Shown: piece after piece, positions 1 to 8,347 of the stretch
Layout of the letters: every line of letters starts with the position of its first letter
Position numbering within the stretch: position 1 is the stretch's first letter
DNA from: Bdellovibrionales bacterium Ga0074137
GTDB taxonomy: Bacteria; Bdellovibrionota; Bdellovibrionia; Bdellovibrionales; JAMPXM01
NCBI GenBank assembly: GCA_001464715.1
Contig: LNDT01000032.1
Location: 1 to 64,000, forward strand
Direction of reading: 5' to 3'
Length of the DNA: 64,000 nt
Position numbers and translations under genes: made by a program
Notes under the pieces: generated by a model
The model's input: the letters and a program-made list of their open reading frames with translations, nothing else
Database searches by the model: none
What the model was told of the DNA's origin: nothing

Positions 1-68
1 GCCCTGGCAGTCTATCATATTGCCCAGGGAAAATTCGGAGGATCAAAAAACCACCTAAACTCTACAAA

Positions 69-608
69 TTAACTGTCCAAGTTCCGGGGCGCAGTCCATA
101 CAATTTCAATAAAATTCGGATCAGCAAAGTGGTTCCATTGAATCCCATCGATGAGTGATGTGAATTGAGAAATATGGGCGGAAATCAAGAGGCCGCCTTT
201 CTTTAAGACACGAAAGGCCTCTGACAAAGCTTTCACGCGATCCACCTTTTCTTGAAGATGATAAAGTGGCCCAAAATAGAGAACTGCATCAGCTGAATCG
301 TCTTCGAAAGTTAGCTTGCGAGCATCTCCCACTTGAACAGTTTTTAATGGCTTTGAAGCAGTGCTATTTTTTTCTAAAGCTTGGTCAATGTGAAGCTTGA
401 TGGGATCAACGAGATGAACCTCATAACCTTTTGCCGCCAGCGGAAAGGCATAAACACCGTCTCCGCCACCAATGTCCAATATGACGGCCGGACTGTTTGT
501 GAGGTATCGATCAAGAATTGATTCAGTTCTAAGTCGCTCAAGAGACATGCCTGTAAGGCGACTTGTCTCATTGCCTAAATCATAATGCTGCTGAATGTGT
601 TCAATCAT
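69..608 (-). CDS. Class I SAM-dependent methyltransferase, short at the C-terminus
   Basis: 179 residues. The SAM-binding motif I (ILDIGGGDGVYAF) lies near residues 43-55, followed by an acidic end of strand 2 (VHLVDP), a motif around QVGDARKL and the YFGPLYHL stretch common in small-molecule methyltransferases. The Rossmann core is intact, but the protein stops soon after the region where relatives usually continue for some 80 residues, so it may be a C-terminally truncated or frameshifted copy. No clear Shine-Dalgarno precedes the ATG. The substrate cannot be told from the sequence. It shares its direction with the next two genes. Confidence 0.75.
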   Translation of the reverse strand: MIEHIQQHYDLGNETSRLTGMSLERLRTESILDRYLTNSPAVILDIGGGDGVYAFPLAAKGYEVHLVDPIKLHIDQALEKNSTASKPLKTVQVGDARKLTFEDDSADAVLYFGPLYHLQEKVDRVKALSEAFRVLKKGGLLISAHISQFTSLIDGIQWNHFADPNFIEIVWTAPRNLDS

Positions 609-664
609 TACTAAGCTATTTCAAATCTTATAAGTGTGTTCAACAAAGAAATGGCATTGGTCGC

Positions 665-1135
665 CTACAACCTCAACTCCAAAGCTTCGAACTTTACCGG
701 AACGAAGCCGACGGCTTCGTAAAGTTTTTTACCGGAATCAGTCGTGCCCAAGTGCAGCTTGGAGATCTGCGCACTCCTCGCGAACTGAACTAGAATATCC
801 ATCAGTTGTTTGGCTACGCCTCGTCCGCGAAAATCGGGGATCGTGTAGACGTTCGTGACATATCCCACAAGGCCGCTTTGTCCCACGAAGGCTGGAGGCT
901 TTCGGTAGATGACCAATCCGTTCGCCGAAATTAGTTTTTGATCCAGCTCTGCGACAGCACTGAAGTAGCTTTTATCGGTAAGTGATTTCTTAAAGTATTC
1001 TGCAGCCGCCGTCTCAAATTCGAGAGGGTCAGGTGCCGTCTTCCCGGGATTGAGCTCGCTCTGCATACCAACTCGAAGACTCACAAGCCGTGGTACATCG
1101 TAAATCGTGGCGGGGCGAAAAATTATTTGCGACAT
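665..1135 (-). CDS. GNAT family N-acetyltransferase
   Basis: 156 residues from the ATG at 1135 (MSQIIFRPAT); an in-frame ATG six codons upstream is less likely because the GNAT fold begins right after MSQ. The acetyl-CoA binding loop is visible as IPDFRGRGVAKQLM (the R/Q-x-x-G-x-G/A motif), preceded by the strand GYVTNVYT and followed by a C-terminal KLYEAVGFVPV, the usual GNAT ending. The family transfers an acetyl group from acetyl-CoA to an amine; the acceptor is unknown. It probably acts alone in the cytoplasm. Confidence 0.85.
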   Translation of the reverse strand: MSQIIFRPATIYDVPRLVSLRVGMQSELNPGKTAPDPLEFETAAAEYFKKSLTDKSYFSAVAELDQKLISANGLVIYRKPPAFVGQSGLVGYVTNVYTIPDFRGRGVAKQLMDILVQFARSAQISKLHLGTTDSGKKLYEAVGFVPVKFEALELRL

Positions 1136-1299
1136 CCAGAAAGTATAATCCAACTTTTAAACAGCGGTCACTTGGCGAATCCTTGAAGGTCGCCGTTCGC
1201 CTTGGCGGGATTACCAAGGGCGGAGCGGATGCCGCCCAAAATCTTGAACTAAAATGTGCGATCCACAATAGGCGGAAGTTCGAGATCGAACGGAAACAA

Positions 1300-1827
1300 T
1301 TAAGGAGTCGATAGTGTTTCAACTACGCAACGAGCAGAGTAGCCGAAAAACTCTCCGGAAAAAGAGATTGAAAATACACCCTGATATTCTCGGAGTTGAT
1401 AAGTGTTCGGCGACCCACTCGTCTTAGATGCAGAACCTAACCACTCATCCCCTTCTTCGGGCTGGAATCCTGTCATGTCAAAACAGAATTCATCAAAACC
1501 ACCGTCAAAATTATTTCTAGCGTTAATAAAGATAGCAGGAGATTTTCCATATCCCCAGTATTCCTTGTGATTGATCCACCCCCACCGAGTATCACATTGA
1601 TCCATGGGAAGAAATCCACGAGCACCACGAGATTGTGCAAACGTCGCGATCTCTCTAATTGTTGGCAAACGGGTTCCATATTCACTCCGGCAGTAATCAC
1701 CCGCATCGCCTAATGACGTTCTGGCAATTTCTCCATCGCTATATCTACGAACGTCGCTCAATTTTATGGTTTCCGAAAAAACGGTCGGACAGAAGAATAT
1801 GAGTAAAATTGAAATTGCTCTTTTCAC
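1300..1827 (-). CDS. Secreted protein with Lcl/DUF1566-like domain
   Basis: Chosen start is the GTG at 1827 (VKRAISILLIFFCPTVFSE), which gives a clean signal peptide behind GGAG; a longer frame begins at 1875. About 175 residues. The mature part contains RLPTIREIATFAQSRG and ends in a YSARCVVE stretch, a pattern I associate with the DUF1566/Lcl C-terminal domain of surface proteins, which typically has RLPT near its start and an R-C-V strand at the end. Four cysteines may form two disulfides. The role is unknown; export is inferred from the signal peptide. Confidence 0.6.
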   Translation of the reverse strand: MKRAISILLIFFCPTVFSETIKLSDVRRYSDGEIARTSLGDAGDYCRSEYGTRLPTIREIATFAQSRGARGFLPMDQCDTRWGWINHKEYWGYGKSPAIFINARNNFDGGFDEFCFDMTGFQPEEGDEWLGSASKTSGSPNTYQLREYQGVFSISFSGEFFGYSARCVVETLSTP

Positions 1828-1883
1828 ACTTGCTCCATGTTTACGTTTTAGAAACCAAAGACTGAGAGTCATCAAAGAGCGCT

Positions 1884-4262
1884 CTAGAGCGACGCTTCCA
1901 CTGTCGGTGTCGCGACTTTGCCGCCGGCCTGAGAGAGCTGATCTTTGAAGTACGCCATCGACGTTTTCAAGCCATCCTCCAGCGACACGCGAGGCTCCCA
2001 GCCGAAAGCTTTGGCGCGCGCGATGTCGGGCCGTCGCATTTTCGGATCGTTCTCTGGAAGCGGCAAAGTCGAAAGAGCGACTGAACTTGAAGTCAGTTTG
2101 TTGACCGTCGTCGCGATTTCAAGAACTGATCGTTCGATCGGGTTACCCAAATTCGTTGGACGTGATTCGCTGCTTCGGCAAAGCGCGATGAGACCGCTCA
2201 CGAGATCCGAGACGAAGCAGAAGCTTCGTGTTTGCGAGCCGTCGCCGTAAACGGTCAAAGGCTTTCCTTGCAGCGCCTGCATGAAGAAGTTCGGGATGAT
2301 GCGGCCGTCGTTCGGGCGCATGCGGGGACCGTAGGTGTTAAAGATGCGGGCCATGCGAACTTTGGTGCCGTGCTCTTTCGCGTGAGCCACCGACAGAGCT
2401 TCGCCGTAACGTTTGGCTTCGTCATAACAAGACCGATGTCCGACCGTGTTCACATTGCCGAAATAGCTTTCCAGTTGCGGGTGAACTTCCGCGTCGCCGT
2501 AAACTTCGCTGGAGCTTGCGAACAAGCACACCGCACCGGTCGCTTTTGCGAGATCCAGCATGCGGCGATGTCCAACCGACGCGGTCTCAAGAATCGAAAG
2601 AGGGATTTTCGCAAAGTCCACGGGAGAAGCGGGGCTTGCGAGATTGTAGATTTCTGTGAACGTACCAGGTGACGCACTTAAGCCTAAGCGTTCAAGAACA
2701 GGCTCGATCGGTTCGCAGATATCGTGTTTCACGAAGCGAAATTTGGGATTTTCCCTAGCACGTTTCAAGTTTTCTTCGCGGCCGGTGATGAGCGAATCGA
2801 CGCCGATCACCTCAAGGCCTTGCTCCAAAAGAGCGTCGACCACGTGACTTGGAACAAACCCGGCCGCACCAGCGACCAGGACCCGGCCGACTTTCGACGA
2901 CGAGGTTTTTTCGCCTGCGCCCACGGCGTGAGCGCTTGCGAGCTGTGTTGTGCTTCGCGACTGACGACCAATACAGAAGTAATCAAAGCCAGCGGCTGAA
3001 ACTTTCGCAGGATCTAAAACGTTTCGTCCGTCGAAAAGAGCCGGATTTTTCATGGCGGATTTGAGTTCACGAAGATCAGGAGCTCGGAATTCGTTCCACT
3101 CGGTCACAATCAAAAGAGCATCGGCGCCTCGAGCGGCTTCCATCGCGGACTTTGCTTCGATAAAGGGGCGTGTGAAAGACGCTTTCGCTGTTTCCATGGC
3201 GACCGGATCAAAGCCAATCACTTTCGCGCCGGCATCGATAAGCTCTTCGATAATGTACATCGCCGGAGCTTCGCGAACATCGTCGGTGTGGGGCTTAAAG
3301 GCGAGTCCCCAAATGGCGATCGTTTTTCCGCTCAAGCTTTCGCCTTTTTCACGGAAGTAACTTTGTACCCGGTCAAAAAGAACAAGCTTCTGACGGTCAT
3401 TCACTTTGTCCGCCGCTTCGACAACGGCCATCGGTACACCGGCCGCGCGACCGCTGTGAACCAGCGCTTTCACATCTTTTGGGAAGCAGCTGCCGCCGAA
3501 TCCAACGCCAGGATAGAAGAAGGCCGGATTGATTCGGCGATCCGAAGTAAAGCCGCGGCGGACATCATTGATGTCGGCGCCAAGTTTATCGGCGAGAAGT
3601 GCGAGCTCATTGATGAACGAAATTTTCACCGACAAAAATGCGTTGGCCGCGTACTTCGTCATTTCTGCCGAAACATTGTCCATGAACAAAATCGGGTGAC
3701 CGTTTTTAACAAAAGGTTCGTACAGCTCGCGCATCGCAGCTTCGGCTTTTGCACTTTGGCACCCGATAACGACGCGATCTGGTTTCAAAAAATCATCAAC
3801 CGCGGCGCCTTCTTTTAAAAATTCAGGATTGCTGACGACATCGATTTCGACTTTCGAAACTTCCGCAAGGCGTGCGCGCACTTTTGCGGCCGTGCCGACA
3901 GGAACTGTACTTTTCAAAACCAAAGTTTTTGGCGCCGTCGCGGCTTTTGCGACCGCATCAACAACGGCCATCGTAGGTCCCATGTCCGCGCTGCCATCGG
4001 CCGTTTCTGGAGTTCCGACGGCAATAAAAATCACGTCGCACGCTTCGACAGCCAGAGCTAAATCCATGGTGAATACGAGGCGGCTTTCGGCGCGGTCAAA
4101 GACGTCTTTTAGGCCCGGCTCATAGATTGGAATTTCGCCTTTTTTAAGCGAGGCGATTTTTGAAGCTTCGCGATCGACACACCATACGTTGTGCCCCGCG
4201 TCAGCAAAGCAAACTCCCGCAACAAGGCCGACGTAGCCGGTTCCAACGATAGCGACTTTCAT
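1884..4262 (-). CDS. Fused UDP-glucose 6-dehydrogenase / UDP-glucuronate decarboxylase
   Basis: 792 residues from ATG 4262 (MKVAIVGTGYVGL), four bases after GGAGG. Residues 1 to about 435 are a UDP-glucose dehydrogenase: N-terminal GTGYVG dinucleotide fold and catalytic Cys near 259 in GVGFGGSCFPKD. After a linker rich in Ser, Ala and Thr (about 435-460), residues 460-775 are an extended SDR of the UDP-xylose synthase type: GAAGFVPSH, SSSEVYGD and the catalytic YDEAK (Y near 613). The third Gly of the usual GxxGxxG is Pro. Together they would convert UDP-glucose through UDP-glucuronate to UDP-xylose (or its 4-keto form) for surface polysaccharide. Such steps are normally on separate genes. 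Divergent from the membrane protein at 4322. Confidence 0.9.
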   Translation of the reverse strand: MKVAIVGTGYVGLVAGVCFADAGHNVWCVDREASKIASLKKGEIPIYEPGLKDVFDRAESRLVFTMDLALAVEACDVIFIAVGTPETADGSADMGPTMAVVDAVAKAATAPKTLVLKSTVPVGTAAKVRARLAEVSKVEIDVVSNPEFLKEGAAVDDFLKPDRVVIGCQSAKAEAAMRELYEPFVKNGHPILFMDNVSAEMTKYAANAFLSVKISFINELALLADKLGADINDVRRGFTSDRRINPAFFYPGVGFGGSCFPKDVKALVHSGRAAGVPMAVVEAADKVNDRQKLVLFDRVQSYFREKGESLSGKTIAIWGLAFKPHTDDVREAPAMYIIEELIDAGAKVIGFDPVAMETAKASFTRPFIEAKSAMEAARGADALLIVTEWNEFRAPDLRELKSAMKNPALFDGRNVLDPAKVSAAGFDYFCIGRQSRSTTQLASAHAVGAGEKTSSSKVGRVLVAGAAGFVPSHVVDALLEQGLEVIGVDSLITGREENLKRARENPKFRFVKHDICEPIEPVLERLGLSASPGTFTEIYNLASPASPVDFAKIPLSILETASVGHRRMLDLAKATGAVCLFASSSEVYGDAEVHPQLESYFGNVNTVGHRSCYDEAKRYGEALSVAHAKEHGTKVRMARIFNTYGPRMRPNDGRIIPNFFMQALQGKPLTVYGDGSQTRSFCFVSDLVSGLIALCRSSESRPTNLGNPIERSVLEIATTVNKLTSSSVALSTLPLPENDPKMRRPDIARAKAFGWEPRVSLEDGLKTSMAYFKDQLSQAGGKVATPTVEASL

Positions 4263-4321
4263 AAAACCTCCGCGCACAAATAAGAATACTGGGTTTCGCC
4301 TCTTCCCGTTAGAAGGTCAAC

Positions 4322-5332
4322 ATGCGTAGATATATCGACATGAAGCCGGTCGTTAAAACTATTCTTATTACGGCAGTTAAAATCGCGGTCGCCGTGGCTC
4401 TGGTCGCATGGATCGTAAAGCGCGGCGGCCTTGATCCCAAGGCACTGAAGGTCGCCTTCGAACCCGTGGCATTTCTAAGTCTTGGCGGCCTTGTTTTCTT
4501 GCAGCTTCTTGTTGCGAATGCGCGCTGGTTGGCGCTTTTAAAGGGACAGGGTTTTTCCACGACGACGAAGCAGACATTTCCGCTGACTTTGATGGGACTT
4601 TTTTTCAACTATGCGATGCCGGGAAGTGTTGGCGGAGACATCGTCAAAGGCTTCTATCTTGCGCAAGATTTCCCGGAGCAAAAGCTCGCCGCCGGCGTCA
4701 GTGTTTTTATGGATCGCCTGATTGGTTTTTTCGTGATGGTTCTGTCCGGTTCCATTGCAATTCTCGCGTTTCGAGATCGTCTGGATCACGATCCTCGCTT
4801 GATAGCCATTGGAACGGGGACACTGTTAGTAACTTTAGCGTTTATTGTGATCCTTGCGTTCTCGTTATCGCGCCGGCTTCAAGCACCGATCCGTTATTTT
4901 TCGAAGCACTTTGAAAAACTTCCGGGCCACGCTTTGGTTCAAGACATTTACCGAGCCATGCACTCGTATCGCTATCGCACGCGTGAGTTGACCATTGCGC
5001 TGATATTCTCGGGACTTAACCAAGGCCTTCTCATCGCTTTTTTCTATCTTGCGGCTCAGCTTCTTGGCGAAGGATCAATTCCTTTTGCGACGTTTTGGTT
5101 CTGTATACCCATTGGCCTTGTTGCGATGGCTGTGCCGATTTCGCCCGCCGGAGTCGGTGTTGGCCAAGCTGTGTTTTTCTTTTTGTTTCAAGCGGCTCTC
5201 GAGGCGCCGACTCAAGTGGGAACTGTCGGCATTACGCTGCTTCAGCTTTTTCAATTCCTCTTTGGCATCGTCGGCGCCATTTTCTATCTGCGCCGCGGGC
5301 GAAAAGTATTGAAACATGCTAGCGCAAACTAA
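4322..5332 (+). CDS. Integral membrane protein, lysylphosphatidylglycerol synthase TM-region/UPF0104 family
   Basis: 336 residues with about eight hydrophobic spans, from near residue 10 (ILITAVKIAVAVALVAWIV) to the end (FLFGIVGAIFYL). The family signature is seen in FFNYAMPGSVGGDIVKGF and in a second loop VPISPAGVGVGQAVFF. Relatives include the membrane half of MprF and proteins placed next to glycan genes; the likely role is lipid or lipid-linked glycan handling in the inner membrane, but the substrate is unknown. An alternative ATG at 4340 would shorten it by six residues. It overlaps recO by 17 bases and starts 59 bases from the divergent sugar-nucleotide fusion, hinting at an envelope job. 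Confidence 0.8.
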   Translation: MRRYIDMKPVVKTILITAVKIAVAVALVAWIVKRGGLDPKALKVAFEPVAFLSLGGLVFLQLLVANARWLALLKGQGFSTTTKQTFPLTLMGLFFNYAMPGSVGGDIVKGFYLAQDFPEQKLAAGVSVFMDRLIGFFVMVLSGSIAILAFRDRLDHDPRLIAIGTGTLLVTLAFIVILAFSLSRRLQAPIRYFSKHFEKLPGHALVQDIYRAMHSYRYRTRELTIALIFSGLNQGLLIAFFYLAAQLLGEGSIPFATFWFCIPIGLVAMAVPISPAGVGVGQAVFFFLFQAALEAPTQVGTVGITLLQLFQFLFGIVGAIFYLRRGRKVLKHASAN

Positions 5333-5924
5333 AGGCATTGTTCTTAAGACCACTCGTTATGGCGAGGCGGATCTTATCGTCTCGATTTTGACGGCCGAGG
5401 GTCTGCGTCTTCAGTTGTTCGCACGATCAGCATTAAAGAGTAAAAAAAGATTCGGCGGCGGAGTGCTTGAGCCGACGCGCTATATTCAAGTGTCTTACGA
5501 AGATCGCAGGTCTCGGCTGGGCGGGGAGTCGGATCTGCACTCTTTACGTGAAGCAAGTATCGTCGAATCTTTTGAGGGATTGAGAAGTGATTACGCGAAA
5601 CTTGAACTTGCACTCTCGCTTCTTCAATCAGTTCATTCCATCGTGCGGCAAGGGGACTCGGGCTCGCCCGAGCTTTTTAATCTTTTAGGAAATGCTCTTC
5701 GCGCGATTCAAATATCGTCCGAGCTTACAAGACTACGAGTCCATTTCGACATTCGCCTTTTGGCCTCTCAGGGAGTTCTTGAGATCGAAGGTGAGGCCGC
5801 GCAATTGGCGGCTCTCTCGATTGGAAGTCACGCCGTGGATGAACTCTCGTCAATTGATTGGCGAAGCGTCGGCGCGATGGCCACACAGCAGCTGCGCTCT
5901 TATGTCGAGTCCGGCGCCGTTTAA
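5316..5924 (+). CDS. recO: DNA repair protein RecO
   Basis: 202 residues. The N-terminal OB-fold is recognisable in KGIVLKTTRYGEADLIVSIL and RLQLFARSALKSKKRFGG. RecO works with RecF/RecR to load RecA on SSB-coated single strands and anneals complementary DNA. The protein is somewhat shorter than the usual 230-250 residues and has no CxxC zinc finger in its helical C-terminal part; E. coli RecO also lacks one. The start lies inside the preceding reading frame, so the two are probably co-transcribed. It is convergent with the next gene, only 15 bases away, with a T-rich stretch between. Confidence 0.8.
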   Translation: MLAQTKGIVLKTTRYGEADLIVSILTAEGLRLQLFARSALKSKKRFGGGVLEPTRYIQVSYEDRRSRLGGESDLHSLREASIVESFEGLRSDYAKLELALSLLQSVHSIVRQGDSGSPELFNLLGNALRAIQISSELTRLRVHFDIRLLASQGVLEIEGEAAQLAALSIGSHAVDELSSIDWRSVGAMATQQLRSYVESGAV

Positions 5925-5939
5925 TCCGGATTTCTTTTT

Positions 5940-8234
5940 TTAAAAAACTTCGGTGGCTGAAAGCGTCGCCATCAGATTAAATTTTTTGTACTGATTGGCT
6001 TCCACGTTGGAGGTGTTCATCGTGTACGTTCCTGTTAGGCCCAACATCAGCTTCTCGGTCCACGGTCGACTGAGTCCAAGTGTGACAGTGGCACTGTTGT
6101 CGACACGGCCATTGGAATTTTCTGGGTACGTTAGTAAGTAGTAACTGAGCTTTGAAAGGACTGTCGTGTCCCATTTCCAAGGGAAGACATAGCCTGCACC
6201 CAGGTCTATACGGTTAAAGACGCTGTTTTTGCCAAGAGCCGCATTCGAAGTGTAAGAGACATCGCTCAATATCAGCTGCTTCTTATCTTCCAAGAAATTG
6301 ATGTTTGACCACGTGAGCTTAGTTTTGAGCGCGCTCGAATTGTTGTCGCCCGTTGATGATGTGAGGGCTGACGTATCTTGCCGAAGATCGACATTCACAT
6401 TCATGTACCAGCGCTCGTTCATCACGAAAAGATTTTGAAACCCGATAAGGGCCGAGTTGTAGATCGCTTTCATTTCGTTATTTTCGATGCTCATGTAGGT
6501 CATCTCGTAGCCAGGCACAAAATCGAACTTGTAACCTTTCCCGCGAAAGACGCCCTTGTAGGTCCACGGAAGCGTGAGGCCAACAATCGTAGGGTCCGCG
6601 TTCGCTAATGACTGCGTTGATTGAAAGTCGGTTCCGACCGAGTACATTGTCATGACATCAAGCTGGGCTGCGAACTCGCGGTTCTCTTCGTAAAGTGGGC
6701 GATAGCGAGCCGAGCCCACTAAAAGCGTGCGGAACGCTTCAAGGTTGGTGACGGTACCGCGGTCGCGGTCCGAGTCGGACGAAAGCAGGACGTTGTCGTC
6801 GTAGAGAGCTCCTAAAGTTCCGCTGAGAGTCCAGCGCTTCGCTCGTTCCGCGTCGAACTGTTGTTGGCGAAGAATGTTTTCAAGATAAGCCTCAGCGCGT
6901 TCGTCCAAGGCGGGATCTTTGGATTGATCAAGGACCGCTTGAAATTCAGTTCTCGCTTCGGGCCAGCTCTTCTTTTCAAAGAAAACAAGTCCACGGTAAA
7001 AGTTGGCCGACGGGGAAATTTCGACATCTTTTGCGTCGACGACTTTTCCGAAAGCAGCAATCGCGTTCTCAGAGTTTTTCAAGCGATAGTAGTTGAGGCC
7101 GCGATAAAAATCTTTTTCAACTACGTTAACGCCTTTTCCATCGGCGAGATCTAGATAAACAAGCGAGCGATTGTATTCATCGAGCTTATAAAGAGTAACA
7201 CCGTACTGAAAATAGTAACTTCGGTTGGTGGGGTCGAGTTCGACAGCTTTGTCGAAAGAAGATTTCGCCTCTGTGTATCTTTCCGCTCGGTAATCGATCA
7301 TTGCCTGATCGGCAGCGGCCTGAGCTTGCGTTTTTCTCGCGGCTCGCTGGGCGGGAGTCAGCGCCGAGAAGCTTTGAATCAGTTGCGAAAGCCTTTGCGA
7401 CTCGATTTGTCCTAAGCGGACGCGTTCGGCCAGATCGCGGCTCAGTTTTTCGAATTCAGCACGGTCCGCAAGGGCCGCTGTATCGACGGTTTGGTCGCGT
7501 TCACTCAAGGCGCCTGGATTGACCGGCTGACCTCTTTGCGCGGTTTTCCCTTGAAGCGCCTGAAGTAACTGTTGTTCCGATTGAAAGGCTCGGTACGCAG
7601 TTCGCGCCTGCTCGACATTATCGAAGAGTTCGATGTTCTGGAGTCCTGAGACTGGATCTTTTCGCAAAACAAAGGGAAGCCTTCGCAATTCTTTTGAATC
7701 GATCATTTGCGAAATTTTTCTGCGACCAGCAACGTCGGCGAGAAGTTTCTGTGGGGGTGCGTAGAACTCAAGTCGAAGGCTCTCGATATTCCTCCAGTTG
7801 ATAGAGTACGTACCCGAGAACGAGGCCGAATCAGGTGCTGACTCTTCGGCCTGAATCTGAACGATTCGACCCGTCGTGCCTTCTCGTAAGAAAATAATCG
7901 CTTCGTCAATTTTGGTCGCGTCCGAATTCCAATCGCGGCGGCCGTAATTCAAACGGATCGCACTTTTGCTATCGATATTAATTCCGCTCTTACGAGGAAT
8001 TTTTTCGATTTCATCGTCCGCGCCAGGGGGAACGCTCTCGTCCGTCGCCGCTACTTTCGCGGCGTCTGATTTCAGAGCGTCAGTGGGTCGCACTTGTTTC
8101 GTTCCAGCTTTTCGCTGAGGAAATTTTTTGGGCGGAGTTTGTGCCTCGCCGACATGGCTCGATAGAAAGATTGCGCTCACCGCGATCAGGGATTTAACAA
8201 ACGGGGGGCCAAACTTTGACAATATCGAAGGCAT
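5940..8234 (-). CDS. Exported TPR protein with C-terminal outer-membrane beta-barrel
   Basis: 764 residues. A signal peptide covers about 1-31. Residues 75-200 form an unassigned domain, about 245-300 is helical, TPR-like repeats run from about 305 to 455 (ERYTEAKSSFDKAVELDPTN is a textbook unit), and from about 467 to the end alternating polar/aromatic strands suggest a barrel, closing with a terminal Phe typical of outer-membrane proteins. The layout resembles surface-export modules in which TPRs sit in the periplasm and a barrel in the outer membrane. It lies 113 bases downstream of the FecR-domain gene, in the same direction. Function is inferred only. Confidence 0.7.
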   Translation of the reverse strand: MPSILSKFGPPFVKSLIAVSAIFLSSHVGEAQTPPKKFPQRKAGTKQVRPTDALKSDAAKVAATDESVPPGADDEIEKIPRKSGINIDSKSAIRLNYGRRDWNSDATKIDEAIIFLREGTTGRIVQIQAEESAPDSASFSGTYSINWRNIESLRLEFYAPPQKLLADVAGRRKISQMIDSKELRRLPFVLRKDPVSGLQNIELFDNVEQARTAYRAFQSEQQLLQALQGKTAQRGQPVNPGALSERDQTVDTAALADRAEFEKLSRDLAERVRLGQIESQRLSQLIQSFSALTPAQRAARKTQAQAAADQAMIDYRAERYTEAKSSFDKAVELDPTNRSYYFQYGVTLYKLDEYNRSLVYLDLADGKGVNVVEKDFYRGLNYYRLKNSENAIAAFGKVVDAKDVEISPSANFYRGLVFFEKKSWPEARTEFQAVLDQSKDPALDERAEAYLENILRQQQFDAERAKRWTLSGTLGALYDDNVLLSSDSDRDRGTVTNLEAFRTLLVGSARYRPLYEENREFAAQLDVMTMYSVGTDFQSTQSLANADPTIVGLTLPWTYKGVFRGKGYKFDFVPGYEMTYMSIENNEMKAIYNSALIGFQNLFVMNERWYMNVNVDLRQDTSALTSSTGDNNSSALKTKLTWSNINFLEDKKQLILSDVSYTSNAALGKNSVFNRIDLGAGYVFPWKWDTTVLSKLSYYLLTYPENSNGRVDNSATVTLGLSRPWTEKLMLGLTGTYTMNTSNVEANQYKKFNLMATLSATEVF

Positions 8235-8347
8235 GCAACCGATCCTCTCGCTGAGAACTCTAGGCTCGTAACGATTCTAACGGTGCAATGAAAAGAAGAG
8301 AAACGATTGCTCACGAATAGGTGAACGCCTCGACTGTTCGCGAGGCC

